DNA of 64,000 bases from Hippophae tibetana (lineage: Eukaryota > Streptophyta > Magnoliopsida > Rosales > Elaeagnaceae): assembly GCA_037013495.1 (NCBI GenBank), contig CM072806.1:23708001-23772000 (forward strand), written 5' to 3'. The position numbers and the translations under genes are program-made. Numbering within the stretch: position 1 is the first letter of the stretch; every line of letters begins with the position of its first letter. Below are positions 34,916-45,629 of this stretch, piece after piece. The notes beneath the pieces are model-generated. The model was not told the origin of the DNA. It saw only the letters and a list, made by a program, of their open reading frames with translations, and did not search any database.

Positions 34916-35976
34916 GTTAACATCATGAATTTTCTTTTCATACACAACCAGGGAGGAAGATTGTATGTTACCATAATTACTGGCCAACAACTATATCTAC
35001 TACTGAGGGAACTATGTGGATTAATTCCATCAGCAGCAATGGCAAGATGAAGATTGCACGGATCAGATGAAAATTGAGGAGATAAATTATCTACTACTTT
35101 CCAATTTGGAGAATCACAAGGATGACGTAGCACCCCATCATCAGATCGATTATCTGAATGCCAAGTCAACATCTTTGATGTATATTTACTATTGAACAAC
35201 CTTTGAAAGCAAGGAATCGGAGGAAAGTACCAAAGAACCTTTGCAGGCACGCCTTTCTTATGTGTTGTACTCTCATTTGTACCATGCTTCCATCATGATT
35301 CTTTACACATAGGACAATCATGTAATATCTCATATTCTTTTCTATATAGAATGCAATCATTAGGATAAGCATGAATCTTATGATATTCCATGCCAAATCG
35401 ACTAAGAGATTTATTCACTTCATACATTGAAGATGGCAATTCAATACCCTCAGGAAACATATCGACTAGTAGATTTAGTAATTCTGTGAATCCCTTGTCA
35501 GAAAAACCATGTTTTGCCTTCACATTGTACAAATGAACCAATCCCGACATTTTAGTGTATTTTTTGCATTTTGGATACAATGTTTTTTTGGCATCTTCTA
35601 TAAGTTTATTAAAGGTTTCGGGATCATCCTCGTGTAATTTATCTTCAACACCATGAAACATATTTTTTGTTTGTACATTATGATGATAAAATGTATGTAA
35701 TCCACTCACATTCTTATTTATCTTTTCTCCATGAGTATTATCAATATTTTCTCCATGATAATACCAACATTTATAGCTCAATAGAATACCATTACATATA
35801 AGGTGATACTTAACCTCATCAAATTCATGAAATCACTCATTTTTACATTTAATGCATGGGCATTGAATCATACTACTTCCAGTATTACTATTTCTACAAG
35901 CAAATTCCATAAAACTTTCACCTCCAGAAATATAGTCTTGCTCAATTCTACACTTTGATATCCAAGATTTGTTCAT
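34916..35976 (-). pseudogene. CACTA transposase N-terminal region
   Basis: ATG at 35976 begins MNKSWISKCRIEQDYISGGE, a transposon-associated domain with a CPCIKCKNE zinc-ligand-like cluster followed immediately by an in-frame stop (near 35832). It resumes in frame with YHLICNGILLSYKCWYYHGE. Then follow the 162-codon open stretch 35781-35293 (ending HDCPMCKES) and, after another stop, WKHGTNES, PAKVLWYFPPIPCFQRLF and MLTWHSDNRSDDGVLRHPCD to about 34916. This is the order of TNP2-type transposases. The stops show the copy is no longer coding-competent without suppression. Confidence 0.75.
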
Positions 35977-36770
35977 TTTCTATTAATGACATTAATTAAA
36001 CATATTACTTAATTATGTATACAATGAATATATTTCAAGTATTATTATATATAAATTTCCTAATTATTAGAATATATATCAAAACATATATAATGCAAAA
36101 CAATTATCATTTTAATCATTTTACAAAACCATTTCTATACAAATTAAAAAATAAGCAACATGTTAGCATGAATATATAAAAACCAATCACGCACTTTGGT
36201 TGATTCTAATTTCTAAGCATGTTACTATATCATAATTAAAAAGTAAACCCACAACATTTCAGATATTATTTCCACATAAAATAAGTCAAACATTATTACA
36301 AGCAAAATAAAAAACATACATAAATAAAAATTTTATACAAAATATAAAACAAACTGAATAATAAGCTACAAAATTCTACTTAATAAAATATAATTATAAA
36401 ATATAAATAAATTTATCCACGCATAGTAACCATCAAACCCACAACATTTCAGATATTATTTCCACATAAAATAAGTCAAACATAATAACAAACAAAATCA
36501 AAAACGTACCTAAATCAAAAATTTATACAGAAAATAGGTATAAAGTTTTTTTAATATTTTGCTCAAAAAAATAGAAGAACTGACAGATAATGTGGAAAGA
36601 GGAATATAACTTACAAAACGACGTTACAAATGGTGGTTGGAAGTGGCTGGAAATTTAGAAAGAAGGTGGCACACAATGTAGATTTTGGGAGAAAATAGAG
36701 AAGAGTGAGGAAGAAAATGGAGGAGAGAGAGAGGAAGAAAATTGGATTCTATGTAAAAAATGACCCGAAT

Positions 36771-36882
36771 GTGGATAGCATCAGTTGACGTGGAGAATCG
36801 ATGCTATCCACGTGACGTAGCATCGGTTCGTCACGTCAACCGACTTTACACATTGACTTATATACCCATTTTTGTAGTAGTG
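36771..36882 (-). repeat. CACTA right end: terminal repeat and subterminal repeats
   Basis: The last nine bases (36874-36882) are the CACTACTAC terminus on -. Inside lie inverted copies GTGGATAGCATC (36771-36782) and GATGCTATCCAC (36800-36811), a perfect 12-base pair, plus related words GCATCGGTTCGTCACGTCAACCG and CAGTTGACGTGGA. Short subterminal repeats in both orientations are the known binding sites of the CACTA accessory protein (TNPA in En/Spm). Confidence 0.8.
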
Positions 36883-37640
36883 CTAGCTCTCTTTTGAGAT
36901 TGAAAAATTGTCTCACCTTTCCATATGCTTTCTCCATAGTATAAGAAACTATCTTGGTAAGCTTTATAAACATGTTAGAGTTCTTTAGTAGGCCATACTT
37001 ATAGGCTTCTATAGTGATGGAGCTAAAAAAGTCAAAGATTCTAACTTTTCCTCCCTGAATCATTTCATATACTCTTTGGAAGACTCAACCCTCTCTTCAA
37101 TAATTGAGAAGAGGTGGTGTCACTCTTTCCTTAAAGGCTTTTTACACCCGTTATTGGGGATGAACAACCTAGATAATTGTGAGAAAGATGTTATGGTGTA
37201 GAGTGCCAGGTTATTGAACCACTTTTGGGTACCATCACAGAGAGTAGCAGAGAACAGTTTTCACATCATGGCATCTCTTTTTCCCTATGTGAGACTCATA
37301 TGGGCCATGACCGTCTAGAAATATTGTATATGTGTGACAGGGTCTTTAGTTCCCAGATAATCAAAGCATTTGGGAGCATTGAACTTGGTAGGTGGTTCAT
37401 CATTTTCTATTTCATCGAAGAATGGGGAGACATAAAGTTGTTCATAGTCCCTATCTATATCATAAGAAACATTACCTTTCTTATGCCTTTCATTGGCCAC
37501 TGCCAATGACTGAAACCACGCCTCTAATCTTTTCATCCCTTAGAGGCTCCCCTATCTGATTGTGACCACAAGGACCTATTTTCCGATTTGATCTCCTCGA
37601 GCTCTCTTCTTAACTCAAGAAGCTGATGGGCTAACTCTTG
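36883..37640 (-). pseudogene. gag remnant of the Tat-like element
   Basis: On -: MKRLEAWFQSLAVANERHK (from 37536), then PPTKFNAPKCFDYLGTKDPV (about 37415-37355), further on KWFNNLALYTITSFSQLSRLF and LFSIIEERVESSKEYMK. This is the Retrotrans_gag pattern of plant Ty3/gypsy elements (a PxxYDGxxDPxxH motif, then W-F-L-P-I-SF-L-FxxxF). Several stops and one or two frame changes are present. It is truncated at 36883 by the CACTA end; the expected zinc knuckle, protease and reverse transcriptase are missing. Confidence 0.7.
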
Positions 37641-37856
37641 TCAAGTTCTAGTCTTTGCTAAAGGCCTCGTTATAGACAGGCAAGGTGTTATCCATTGCTA
37701 CTGTGGCCTCCTCGTTTGCTATTCTTAATTTTCCTTCAGCACGTGTTCCTAGCATGGTTATAAGTAATAGGTGATCCTTAGAGTCTTAAATCTCTTTTAG
37801 AATTTGGGGTGAATCCTATGGGGTCAAAAGATAAAGCTCGGCCTTAGAGTCTGAGG

Positions 37857-37875
37857 CCCATATTGGGCGCCAAAA
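37857..37875 (-). other. Primer-binding site of the Tat-like element
   Basis: On - this reads TTTTGGCGCCCAATATGGG, directly adjoining the LTR edge at 37876. TGGCGCC at the LTR edge is usual for plant gypsy primer sites. It sets the reading direction of the element. Confidence 0.65.
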
Positions 37876-38248
37876 TGTTAGGATTGGTATGATTTGTAGA
37901 GAAAGAACTAAGAGAAAAGTAAAAATATTGGATTAAATGTGTGGATTCCTTCATAGCTCCATCTATTTATAGAACATTATTCGTATAGGGGTTAATTATA
38001 TAGGATGTACACATACATGGGATGTCAGAGGAGTACAAATGATAAAAAGTGATTCAATTTATAGTTTAAGGTTGACTATAGCTTGAGCTAGTGTTCAATC
38101 TTATAGATTAACATGGTTCTCTCAGGCGAGTCTCCCTTTTATTAGTGTGTTGCAAGTGCGGGGTCAAGTAGGTCATTTGGGATGGCTCGTCTTATGGCTC
38201 GAGCTGTTAGATGAGCTGAGCTTCTGGTCGATCCATATGTCCAAATAA
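37876..38248 (-). repeat. 5' LTR of the Tat-like element, truncated
   Basis: Aligns with the first 370 bases of 17999-18880 in the same direction (shared words: GTGTGGATTCCTT, GGATGTnAGAGGAGTACAAA, GTCATTTGGGAT-type, ATCCATATnTCCAAA). About 510 bases of its outer end are missing and the next base belongs to the pararetroviral remnant. Many substitutions separate the two LTRs, so the element is old. Confidence 0.75.
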
Positions 38249-39191
38249 AAACATTGGACATTGAAGATGAAAAAGACAAATACAAAAATTTAAGTAAACC
38301 ATAATGGTTGAGTCTCTATAAATTATCCATAAAATCTACCCATAAGCATATCGAAGCAATGAAATTTTACCTTAAAAAAAGAATTTCTTACAGGTAGTAC
38401 ATTTAATATTCTTGAAGAATATGATCCAATTTTTTTATAAATATTCCCATACAAGTTTAATTGAGAACCTATATATAGGAATTAATTTAAGTGAATTAAA
38501 CTATTTTCCTAAAAAAATCAAGAAAGCTTTTACGAACTTTAGGAAAAATATTAGAATAAAAGTAAAGCTTATATATCTCAGATTTTTTAGTTTACTTATG
38601 GGCTGGAATGAAGAAGGTTGTGTTAGTCCTTATCATTTATAAAAATAGGGATTTTCAACACTAATAGAGAACCAAATGAAGGGCGTTTCTAGAAAAGGAA
38701 TTCAATACAGATGAGCTCTACAAACTAAGAGGACAAATGTTAGGTCAAATTTATTATGAACTCAAGAAAATTGATAATTCTTCTTAAATCAAAGTAAATT
38801 ATTCGAGTAGTAAAATCATAATTACCTTCCATAGCAATATGGCTCTTACTGAAAATGATGGTGAGAAAATCAGTAAGTTTGAGATAAATTTTAACAGTAA
38901 TAACTTGAAAAATTTTCAAGAAACAAGAAAGGTGTTTTGCTTTTACACAAAAAACCACTAAAGATCATAAATGCATTTACTACATCAAAGATCGAGAAGA
39001 TGAAGATGCATCATCATCTATGTCATCAAAAGGACTGTCGGTAGAAAATGACACTAAGGAATGAAAATATTAGAAAACACATCTTCAATCAGCAAGTCAA
39101 GCCAAGGAAATGGAAGATTTAAATTTAAATGCAAAAAGTAGAAAGTTAGTTAAATTATTAATGTAGAAGTAAAATAATGATTTTTCACTAT

Positions 39192-39199
39192 TATAAATA
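39192..39199 (+). promoter_or_regulatory. Pararetroviral-type TATA box
   Basis: TATAAATA in CACTATTATAAATAGGGATT, downstream of the last viroplasmin-like coding. Its distance to the AATAAA (about 170 bases) is close to that between TATA box and poly(A) signal of the cauliflower mosaic virus 35S unit, where the terminal redundancy is about 180 bases. Confidence 0.55.
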
Positions 39200-39368
39200 G
39201 GGATTCCTTCCCTTATTTTCATTAGATGGACATAGTTTTAACAATAACAACCTCTTTACTCTAAAATGTATTCATCTAGCAACTATATATCTAGAAACTA
39301 TAAATGACTAAGAATCTCTTCAAGGTTCTTAGTTGGCTTTTAGAATTGTAATAATTATTAATATTATG

Positions 39369-39374
39369 AATAAA
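39369..39374 (+). terminator. Pararetroviral-type poly(A) signal
   Basis: AATAAA within ATGAATAAAATAAAG, about 170 bases after the TATA box, at the position expected for the end of the terminal redundancy of a pregenomic RNA. Confidence 0.5.
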
Positions 39375-39752
39375 ATAAAGTACAATCACTCATTTTCTAT
39401 TTTCTAGTAAGTCAAATTTAAATACCATATTATGTACGGAGGTAAAGGCTTTACCATTACTAGGAGGATATTATGGTTTGAACAAGTTGAGGCATGTCAG
39501 GTGTAACAAAAGAAGATGAACAATGGAAAAGGAGACCATGGTGGACTCATTAAATTCAGGTATGATAATTATAATTTTAAGTCAATTAAGGATCTTGAAT
39601 GATTAAATATTTACTTATAACATTTATAAAACTGATAAATAAGAAAATTATAAAAATAAAATAATATTTTGATAAGAAATTTAAAAGTTTGCTTTTAAAT
39701 AATAATATGCATGAAGTAACAATTAACATTATAAAAACAACTAGCCATAATT

Positions 39753-39763
39753 TGGTATCAGAG
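39753..39763 (+). other. tRNA-Met primer-binding site of the pararetrovirus
   Basis: TGGTATCAGAG, complementary to the 3' end of initiator tRNA-Met. It lies about 530 bases downstream of the predicted transcript start, matching the long leader of caulimovirid pregenomic RNA. A Copia element could share this site type, but no LTR edge is visible next to it. Confidence 0.55.
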
Positions 39764-39929
39764 TCTTAGAAAAGAAAAATACACTATTGGATGGAGAGTT
39801 AATGTTGTTAACCATTTGAGAACTTTAGTGATATTAACTATAAATATCAAGGACATTAGACCTCTTTTTACAAACCTCAAAGGCATAAGTGAAGATATGT
39901 TGAACCTTAGGTTCATTAGTGATAAATTT

Positions 39930-40560
39930 CCTTGAATCATGCTTTTCATTGCTTTTCTTCTTTTCTTTCATTTGATTTATTATCACGATATCAGAGCTTG
40001 TTAGTTGTGGTTAATCAAAATTCTTCCATAGTTCTAACACAAGTTATATCATCTCCTATCTCCAGTTCATCGGTTTCTTTTACATCTCTTCCTATTTATC
40101 CTATCAATTCAAATTTTTCAATTAAACTCTATAATTTCAATTATTTGATATGGAAAGAACAACTAAAACATTTTATAAATGTCTTTGACCAAATAAGGTT
40201 TTGTTTTACCCTCAATTCTCTCAAGAAACTCTTCTCTTATGCATTTGAAATCTCAAAATCTTATGAAATTTTTTAAGACAATCCTAAGTTCTTACTTTGG
40301 AATAGGCAAGATGGTGCAATTAAAAAATAGGATCTATTTCTACTTTTTATCAGACTACACCTTCTTTACCTACATTCAATCTAGCCTTTCAGCCATAAGC
40401 CTTGTTAGCTATCTCTATTGCTCTTTCTACTACTACTTAGAAATGGTTTATGGACATTGAAACTACTCATCATCTGACCTAAGATCAAAGCACTCTGTAA
40501 CATTCTCATCCTTACTTAGATAGTGAAACAATATTACTTGATAATGCAATAGTATTACTT
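39930..40560 (+). pseudogene. Copia gag fragment
   Basis: An open stretch of 114 codons (39932-40276) contains NPINSNFSIKLYNFN-like sequence and YLIWKEQLKHFIN, the KLDxxNYxxWxxQ motif of plant Copia gag (UBN2/DUF4219-type). A degraded primer-site-like ATATCAGAGCTT lies just upstream (39988-39999). The fragment ends where the LTR of the next Copia element begins; no pol follows. Confidence 0.6.
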
Positions 40561-40576
40561 TGTAATGGTTCAACAA

Positions 40577-41018
40577 TGTTGAGTAAAATTTAGAATACAC
40601 AAGTCTAAATTTACTAATATTAGATCTAAACAAGTAAAAAAACTACTTGTATTATACCCACTATAACATCTTTCAAAGGTAACTCACAAATTGAAGAGAA
40701 ATACAAACACTCAAAGAGAAAGCTCTCAACTCATACTCAAACTAGGAATACACAAACTTATTTGTTTTTGATGGAATATTTAAACCAAATGCAAGGTAGG
40801 CTATTTATAGTTCTCACCATACAATCTAAACCATACAAATATAAAATTAAGAAATAATTCTAGCCATACAAATATTATCTATACACTTCTCTTTTCTACA
40901 ACCTTCAACCACCTTATTTATTCATCCTTCAACCACTCGTTTTATTTTTCTACATCCTTCAACCAATCCATTTATTTTCCTACCACTTCATTTATTATGT
41001 TGATGTTGATTTTCAACA
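40577..41018 (-). repeat. 3' LTR of the old Copia element
   Basis: 442 bases, TGTTGAG...TTTCAACA. Its left-hand neighbour is AACAA (40572-40576); the matching target copy on the other side is lost. It contains imperfect internal repeats of CATCCTTCAACCA near 40910-40970. Confidence 0.85.
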
Positions 41019-43760
41019 CTCCCCATCAACACCAACTCTCACTATGTTAACTATGTCAAGTTAACGGTGAAACATTCCGAACTTACCAACGCTTAAGCTT
41101 TTTATGAACAAGTCTGCAACTTGATCATCTATCTTGATTTGCCTCATATAAATTTCTCATTGCATAACCTTTTCTTTGATAAAGTGATAGTGTACTTCAA
41201 CATGCTTAGTTCTTGCATGAAAGACCAGATTCTCTACCAAATGAATTACTGATTAATTATCACAGTACAATGGTACTGCATAATCTACTAGTTGATGTAG
41301 ATTATTCATTAGTTGTATCAACCATGTACACTCTTGAGCTTCCATTTCTGCTGCTCGATACTAAACTTTAGTGGTTGATAATGATACCGTTGGTTGTCTC
41401 TTGCTATACCAAGAAATTATTCCAAAACCCAGCTTAAACACATACCTAGTAGTGGATCTCCTGGTGTTATGATCTCCTGCATAGTATGCATCATAGTAAC
41501 CAACTAACTTGCAGTCTCCACCTTTCTTGTACAAAAGACCATAGTCAATTGTACTCTTCACATATCTCACTATTCGTCGAATTGCATCCAATTGAGCCTT
41601 TTTTGGATTTTGCATGTACCGACTCATCACAGTAACTGCATAAGAAATTTCAGGTCGAGTCAAGGTTAAGTAGATTAGAATACATATCAATTGTCGATAC
41701 ATCATTACATCTTCCAAATCTTTTCCTTCACGTGTACACATTTTGGAATTTGGTTCCATCGGCTTCAAAATCAGCTTACATTCGAGCATTCCGAACCTCT
41801 TCAACAAATCTTTGGAATATTTTTTATAACAAAGAAACATTCCTTCTTATGTGCGATCAACCTCTAAACCAAGGAAGTGCATGAGTTGGCCAAGTTCCTT
41901 CATCTGGAAATGGACTGAAAAATTCTCCTTCGTTCAAAGAATTTTTGCCTCATTATCACTGATTATGATTAAGTCATACACACTAGCACAATAGCTAGCT
42001 TTCGTTCATTGGCTTTAACAAACAAGTTGGAATCTACAAGTGTTACTAAATAACGAATTTGTGTGAGAAATTCAACAATCTTATCATACCATGCCCTAGG
42101 TGCTTGTTTCAATCCATAAAGTGCTTTCCGTAGCTTACACACATATTCAGAATGATCTTGGCTCTATAAACCCATCGGTTGGATCATGTAGATCTCCCTA
42201 TCTAGCTCTCTATGAAGAAAATCATTATTCACATCCATATACCACAACTTCTAATCTTTGTTGGCTGCAAGTGCAAGTAGGACTCGAACAGTTGTAAGTT
42301 TTGCCACTGGACTAAACGTTTCATCATAGTCTAGTCCATATTGTGGAGAGAAACCATGAGCTACCAATCGTGCCTTGAAATTCTCGATTGACCCATCTGG
42401 GTGGCGTCTTATCTTATAAACCTACTTGCAGGAAATGGGTTTCACATCTCTTGGATTTGGCATGAGATCCTAAGTTTGATTTTGCTAACGTGCATCAATC
42501 TCTTCTTTCATAACTATCATCCACTGAGAACTCTACGATACTTCTTTGAATGTCTCAAGCTCTATTGCCTTTTCAATTATGACTGCATTGGCGTATTTAG
42601 GATTTGGATTTTGTGTTCTTGTTGACCTAAAGAGTTAAGAATATGGAGTTGATTTTTCCATTTCACTAGGCCCATCTTCTTCATTTAGTTGTTGATATAT
42701 GCTAGTTTGCCAAGGATTCTAAGTTACTATTTGTTCAACACTATCATCGTCTAGATCTATGGATTCATCTAAACTTGATTGGAATTGAATAGTATGCTCC
42801 CCCATCTTTTGTTGCAACTTGTCACCAAATTCTCTTGAGTTTGGCAACACCTTCTTCTCTGAGGACTACCAAGAAGATGCTTTATCAAACGCCACATCTC
42901 GTGAAGTGTAGCATCATCCACTCATTGGATCACAACATTTCCATCCTTTTCTCTGGCTGTCGTATCCCACAAAGATACATCTAATAACTTTCTTGCCAAA
43001 TTTGCTCTGTAAATGATCAGGAACAAATACATAACATACATATCCAAATACTCAAAAGTAGTTGACTGTAGGTTTCATGTTCCATAGTTTCTCAAAGGGT
43101 GAAACAAATTCTAACCATGGTTGAGGAAGTCTGTTGATTACAAAGGCTACAATCCTCATTGCTTCAGCCCAAAACCTCCCAATTACATTATTTTCATGTG
43201 GCATACTCCAAAAAAATTCTACAAGATGTCGTTTCTTTCTCTTTGCTACACCATTTTGTTGTGGCATGTTTGCATAAGTGTACTGATGATGTATTCAAAA
43301 TTCCCTTAGGTATTGAGAGAACTCGCTTGAGCTATATTCTCCACCGTTGTCTATGCGCAAGTAACAAATCTTCTTTCCAACTTCTCCTTCAGTTGACTCT
43401 GTAAACTCTTTAAAATTTGAGAATATGTTAGATTTTTCTTTCATAAAGAAAACCCACACATACCTTGAGAAGTCGCCAATGAATGTCACCATATATCGCA
43501 TACCGCCAATTGATGGTTGCTTAACAAGACCGAATACATTAGAATGAACTAACACCAATGGTTATTTTGCTTTAAACTTTGATTACTCATATGGAAATTG
43601 GTGACCTTTACCATATTGGCATCATACATAGACTCTATCTGTTTGCACTTCTAGTTGAGGAAGCCCTTTAAGCATCGATTTCTTCACCATCACACTTAGC
43701 TTGGAGTAGCTAACGTGACCTAACTGCATATGCCATATCTGTTGTCTCATTTCTTTTTGT
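41019..43760 (-). pseudogene. Copia pol remnant (integrase, reverse transcriptase, RNase H)
   Basis: On -: GAG_pre-integrase around 43745-43590 (LGHVSYSKL), integrase core 43558-43295 with [12 protein letters not shown] but HSNVFG where the family has HSDVWG (first catalytic Asp replaced by Asn), PQQNGVAKRKKRHLVEF (about 43267-43210), reverse transcriptase fragments between 42900 and 42000, and a connection/RNase H stretch 41840-41361 ([31 protein letters not shown]). Stops and frameshifts throughout. Confidence 0.75.
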
Positions 43761-44099
43761 CATGTCTACATATGTAGATTTTGTTGACATTACATAGACT
43801 GATGCCAATCGTTGCTCCTCTATTGTCGGTGTTTCTGAGATTTTGATATCATGATACACCTTTTCTTCTCGGGGACCGAACAAGACATAGTGCCCTGATG
43901 ATGTTAATTGAGCGACAGATAGAAAAAATTTCTTCATTCCTAGGACATGATAAACATCTTGAAGTGGTACTTGGTTAATACTATATCGAGGTGTAACTAT
44001 CGTCTTACCGATGTGGGCTATAGGTAACCTTGAGATGTCAGCTGTCACCACTACATGACCTCCATTGTACTCAGACATGCTTTCCAACTTCTATTTATC

Positions 44100-45113
44100 A
44101 CCTATCATATGATTTGAGTAGCCCGAATCTATAATCGAGTCATTCTTGTAGTCAATATGTTTTAATGTTGTCATCGTAAGAGCTAATTATTCGTCCTCTG
44201 TAGCGAATAATGCTTCGATATCCCAACCATCTTTGTTATGATCCTTATAATTTGAAGTAGCTATATTGCTTTCAATAGGCTTTTCCTTACTCCAACAATC
44301 TTTTGCCATGTGACCCATCTTCCCACAGTTGTAACATTCACCGTCAAAATTTCTATTGTTATTGCAATTCTTCCAAGCTCCCCCTGGACGAAAGCCTCCC
44401 TTTCCTTGAGGAATTTTTCCTTTGTTGCCATCATTTTTATATCCATTTCTATTGTAATGCTTGAAATTGCCTCTGCTTTTGCTAGTGTAGAGCGCTTCTT
44501 CTTCATCCTACAACGAGATTCCTCCCATTTGCTTAGCCATAACTTCTTGACCAGCCAACAAATTCTCAAACTCAACATAAGATGGTTGTGTCGGCCATCC
44601 TTGTATAGCAGTAACAAATCCTTGATATTCGGGTCTCAAACCATGAATAATTATTCTCTTTATCCTTGTTTCCCTAATAGAAGCTTTCAGATCTAACTCT
44701 GAAATTTTGCAGCATAACGACTTTACCTTGTGAAAGTATTGGGAAATCATTTTGTCACGTTGTGCCATCGATAGCAATTCATTCTACAGAAGTTGCAATC
44801 TTGTATCATTCTTCTTTAAAAAGAGTGTAACAAGAGTGCCATATGTTTCCTTTGGTGTTTTTGCATCCCGAATGTGTTCCAACATTTCTTCTTTAACTGT
44901 GGTCTTCAAAGCAAACATCGCTTTACCTGCTTTAATTTTCCACTTCCGCAAGATGTCGTTTGCATCTTCCACTGTTGGTTGTGTAACTTCATCACCACCA
45001 CCAACCTCCCACAAGTCTTGACTTTGTAGGTAAGACTCCATACATATTGCCCATGTGTTATAGTTTTTATTGTTGAGCTTCTTGATTCCTCCAACTACTT
45101 GAAGATCACACAT
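44100..45113 (-). pseudogene. Copia gag and protease remnant
   Basis: gag begins at 45113 (MCDLQVVGGIKKLNNKNYNT) and continues through a second open stretch at 44777-44508. A zinc knuckle [15 protein letters not shown] lies at about 44337-44293 with all four ligands, and the protease DSGYSNHM at about 44140-44115. One stop and at least one frame change separate gag from protease. Confidence 0.75.
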
Positions 45114-45238
45114 TGTGTCGGCAAGACTTCGACTATACCGAACAAGCTTGACTAATAAACTTGCAGAGTACCAAACTCATCACGACTCAAGATAGCTCCA
45201 CTTAGAACGATTCCTGATTGTCTCGTTCTGATACCAAT

Positions 45239-45629
45239 TATTGAGTAAAATTTAGAATACACAACTCTAAATTTACTAATATTAGATCCAAATAAGTAAA
45301 CAAACTACTTGTATTATACCAATTATAACACCTTTCAAAGGCAACTCACAAAATGAAGAGAAATACAAACAATCAAAGAGAAAGCTCTCAACTCACACTC
45401 AAACTATGAATACAAAGACTTATTTGTTTTTGATGGAATGATTAAACCAAATACAAGGTAGGCAATTTATAGTTCTCACCATGCAATATACACCACACAA
45501 ATATAAAAATAAGAAATAATTCTAGCCATACAAATATTATCTACACACTTCTATTTTCTACAACCTTAAACCACCCTATTTATTCATCTTTCAACCACTC
45601 CATTTATTTCTCTACATCCTTAATTTTAT
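45239..45629 (-). repeat. 5' LTR of the old Copia element, truncated
   Basis: Begins TATTGAG (TG terminus mutated) next to the primer site on - (45222-45238) and aligns with 40577-41018 until CTACATCCTT, where it stops. Divergence from its partner is several times that of the Copia LTRs at 51.7 and 56.7 kb. Confidence 0.8.

Larger units (their letters stand above)
24736..36882 (-). mobile_element. CACTA (En/Spm) DNA transposon, left terminus lost
   Basis: The right terminus is GTAGTAGTG at 36874-36882, i.e. CACTACTACAAAAA on the - strand, the classic CACTA end. Inside it are subterminal repeats, then on - a TNP2-type transposase (N-terminal transposon-associated domain, Transposase_21, DUF4218, DUF4216) and a second multi-exon gene ending in a Ulp1-like protease domain. 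The left arm (24736-25680) has subterminal-like sequence (AACCGATTTTACCCG) but no CACTA end. Two solo LTRs (29862-31715, 33092-34915) interrupt it. About 8.5 kb without them, within the range for autonomous CACTA elements; both genes carry stops, so it is probably dead. Confidence 0.88.
17999..38248 (-). mobile_element. Tat-like Ty3/gypsy retrotransposon, split by CACTA and a solo LTR
   Basis: LTRs in the same orientation lie at 17999-18880 (complete) and 37876-38248 (truncated at its outer end). On the - strand, next to the right LTR, a primer site TTTTGGCGCCCAATATGGG is followed by gag (about 37640 down to 36883). Integrase C-terminal sequence lies at 24735-24387. An opposite-strand coding remnant (about 18980-23700, +) sits between pol and the 3' LTR. 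An extra antisense ORF in that position is known from Grande/Tat-lineage elements. Most of pol is missing and its place is occupied by a CACTA transposon. The element is old: its LTRs differ strongly. Confidence 0.75.
38249..39763 (+). mobile_element. Endogenous pararetrovirus remnant, segment 3 (viroplasmin C terminus, promoter, leader)
   Basis: Decayed coding (about 38249-39060) resumes after the Tat-like element and is Lys/Ile-rich with stops; 38412-38642 is the longest open stretch (76 codons, with KLIYLRFFSLLMGWNEEG). It is followed by a TATA box, a poly(A) signal and a tRNA-Met primer site in pararetroviral order. The 5-base AATAC at the left junction is not recovered here because the outer LTR end is lost. 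Confidence 0.6.
40577..45629 (-). mobile_element. Old Copia retrotransposon, 5' LTR truncated
   Basis: LTRs at 40577-41018 and 45239-45629 (same direction, about 8 percent different over the first 200 bases). A primer site TGGTATCAGAACGAGAC lies on - just inside the right LTR, and a polypurine stretch GATGGGGAG lies just inside the left LTR. Between them, on -, are gag, zinc knuckle, protease, integrase, reverse transcriptase and RNase H remnants in Copia order, all broken by stops. The right LTR lacks its outer 60 or so bases. Confidence 0.88.

Noticed and set aside
39753-39763. TGGTATCAGAG as part of a tRNA gene
   Set aside because: Only the 3'-end complement is present; no cloverleaf can be drawn. 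It is a primer site. No tRNA or rRNA gene was found in the window.
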